From JAISFI01 sp031553775 (GTDB lineage Bacteria > Bacteroidota > Bacteroidia > Bacteroidales > Azobacteroidaceae), in assembly GCA_031553775.1 (NCBI GenBank), contig JAVBLA010000016.1:1-64000 (forward strand): a stretch of 64,000 nucleotides of DNA. Reading direction: 5' to 3'. The position numbers and the translations under genes are program-made. Each line of letters begins with the position of its first letter. Position 1 is the stretch's first letter. The notes beneath the pieces were generated by a model, which was not told the DNA's origin, searched no databases, and was given only the letters and a program-made list of their open reading frames with translations. Shown here piece after piece: positions 63,127 to 64,000 of this stretch.

Positions 63127-63146
63127 AGTGTTAGCGAGTGTTAGCA
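63127..63146. promoter_or_regulatory. 10-bp-phased direct repeat upstream of VIT-VWA gene
   Basis: AGTGTTAGCG and AGTGTTAGCA adjacent in exact 10-bp phase, about 40 bp upstream of a weak -7 candidate (TTCTTTTG, complement 63079-63086) for the minus-strand gene. The sequence TTAAGTGTTA is shared with the phased pair at 40907-40916. Confidence 0.45.
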
Positions 63147-63156
63147 GTCTTGTCAA

Positions 63157-63190
63157 ATAATTGAAAATTGATCATTGGAAATTGAAAATG
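63157..63190. repeat. (TTGAAAA)n heptamer repeat upstream of GH92 gene
   Basis: Imperfect tandem units (ATTGAAAATTGATCATTGGAAATTG-like), last member of the family in this window. Confidence 0.7.
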
Positions 63191-63196
63191 AGTTTG

Positions 63197-63204
63197 TATT
63201 TTTG
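63197..63204 (+). promoter_or_regulatory. -7 box of the GH92 gene
   Basis: TATTTTTG, 36 bp before the ATG. Confidence 0.45.
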
Positions 63205-63240
63205 TAATGTTTATGTAGTATTACCTTATTTATAGTATTT

Positions 63241-64000
63241 ATGAAAAAAGTTATAGTCGTATTGGTAGTTGTCTGTTTATCAGTAGCAAGTAATTTATCC
63301 GCATCCGGGAAATTGACAAATTATGTGAATCCTTTGTTAGGAACCGCTACATTATGGGAACCGCAGGATTTAGGTTATGTGCGTACCTGGAAAGAACGGA
63401 CCTGGGGCGCAGAAGTATTTCCGGGAGCTTCACTTCCCAATGCCATGGTGCAGTTAAGCCCGGTTACACAATTCCGCAGCGGAGCCGGTTATCAATACGA
63501 AGATACGGTGATCTACGGCTTTACTCATACCAATAAAGGTCATTGGAATTTGTGCCATATTCCCTTACTCCCTGTAACCGGAGAAATATCTCCTTCAGAT
63601 TATTGTTCCCGTTTCAGTCATCAGAAAGAAGCTGCCCGTCCCGGGTATTACCGGGTATTTCTGGACCGGTACGGTATCGATGTGCAACTAACGTCTACTC
63701 TCCGTTGTGCCTACCATCAATATGCTTTTCCGCAGGATGTCGATAAAAAACTGCTGGCCGATATGACCCGTTCCAATAACCGGGTAAGTGAGTGGAATAT
63801 TAAAAAAGAAAACGATTATGCATTTTCCGGTTTTCAGCATGCGGAAGGGAAACTGTATTTTTATGCCGTATCTAATTATCCGGTCAAAAATATTGCGCAA
63901 ATCAAAGATCAGAATAGAGAGGTTTCCATAGTGAATTTTACTGATAGTAAGGGCAAAAAAAACTTGGAGCTCAAGATTGGATTTTCATTTGTCAGCATAG
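63241..64000 (+). CDS. Glycoside hydrolase family 92, N-terminal part (3' end outside window)
   Basis: The frame is open from the ATG to the window edge (253 codons). Signal peptide ('VIVVLVVVCLSVASNLSA'), then the GH92 N-terminal domain: 'LTNYVNPLLGTAT' (family form 'YVNPFIGT'), 'GAEVFPGASLPNAMVQLSPVT', 'GYQYEDTVIYGFTHTNKGHWN' and 'LLPVTGEIS'. GH92 enzymes are calcium-dependent exo-alpha-mannosidases for N-glycan or yeast mannan; the catalytic C-terminal domain is not in view. Likely periplasmic or surface enzyme for host glycans. Confidence 0.92.
   Translation, partial: MKKVIVVLVVVCLSVASNLSASGKLTNYVNPLLGTATLWEPQDLGYVRTWKERTWGAEVFPGASLPNAMVQLSPVTQFRSGAGYQYEDTVIYGFTHTNKGHWNLCHIPLLPVTGEISPSDYCSRFSHQKEAARPGYYRVFLDRYGIDVQLTSTLRCAYHQYAFPQDVDKKLLADMTRSNNRVSEWNIKKENDYAFSGFQHAEGKLYFYAVSNYPVKNIAQIKDQNREVSIVNFTDSKGKKNLELKIGFSFVSI

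Noticed and set aside
1..64000. A complete new defence island, prophage or biosynthetic cluster
   Set aside because: No toxin-antitoxin, nuclease-helicase, phage structural or modular synthase genes are visible; most of the window is housekeeping and envelope genes.

Overview
The window is 64 kb of a Bacteroidales chromosome (phylum Bacteroidota). The signs are: Bacteroidota-type promoters (a TTG-like box about 20 bp before TAnnTTTG) in most intergenic gaps, C-terminal type IX secretion (T9SS) sorting tails, families largely confined to the phylum (DUF4294, DUF4251, DUF4492, GSCFA, BspA-like leucine-rich repeats), a cytochrome bd oxidase, a glycine-lipid acyltransferase pair and a meso-diaminopimelate-type MurE. 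A gut-type genus such as Odoribacter or a relative would fit, but the genus cannot be fixed from this sequence alone. There is no rRNA, tRNA, CRISPR array, prophage or classical IS element.

Layout. 0-4.7 kb: the 3' part of a giant repetitive T9SS adhesin followed by an OmpA-type barrel protein. 4.8-8.2 kb: carB behind an unusual leader (promoter, 27-codon ORF, intrinsic terminator). 8.3-12.9 kb: ribF, aroA with a small partner gene, a DUF4294 protein, an 840-bp gene-free stretch of probable dispersed repeats, and a WbuC-type cupin. 12.9-16 kb: DUF4492-cydA-cydB. 16-24.5 kb: a GH2 beta-galactosidase, a glsA/glsB-like glycine-lipid pair, a DUF4251 lipoprotein, an MFS/POT-like transporter, a DUF3109 cysteine protein and a YgjP-type metalloprotease.

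24.8-40.3 kb: a complete division and cell-wall (dcw) cluster: mraZ, rsmH, ftsL, a PASTA-containing FtsI-type PBP, murE, mraY, murD, ftsW, murG, murC, ftsQ, ftsA, ftsZ. Three 10-bp-phased AAAGTKG boxes, which look like a MraZ operator, overlap its promoter. 40.4-47.8 kb: a tiny secreted protein that is almost only a T9SS-like tail, an OadA/PycB-type carboxyltransferase whose C-terminal biotinyl-like domain lacks the biotin lysine, and dxs-trkA-trkH.

48-64 kb: a REP-associated tyrosine transposase (RAYT) flanked by inverted REP palindromes. A third REP copy lies inside the dcw cluster. Then come a TonB_C lipoprotein, a periplasmic propeller sensor kinase with a LytTR regulator next to a BspA-like surface protein, a frameshifted unknown gene, a NAGPA-domain T9SS protein with a GSCFA hydrolase, a VIT-VWA-TonB_C fusion lipoprotein, and the start of a GH92 family glycosidase.

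A recurring theme is small repeats in gaps. A heptameric (TTGAAAA)n sequence occurs at eight or more sites, often as converging arms, and supplies the stop codons of at least three genes. The best candidates for new biology are the carB leader, the RAYT/REP system with its outpost in the dcw cluster, the kinase/regulator/BspA locus with its nested hairpin, and the biotin-less carboxyltransferase.
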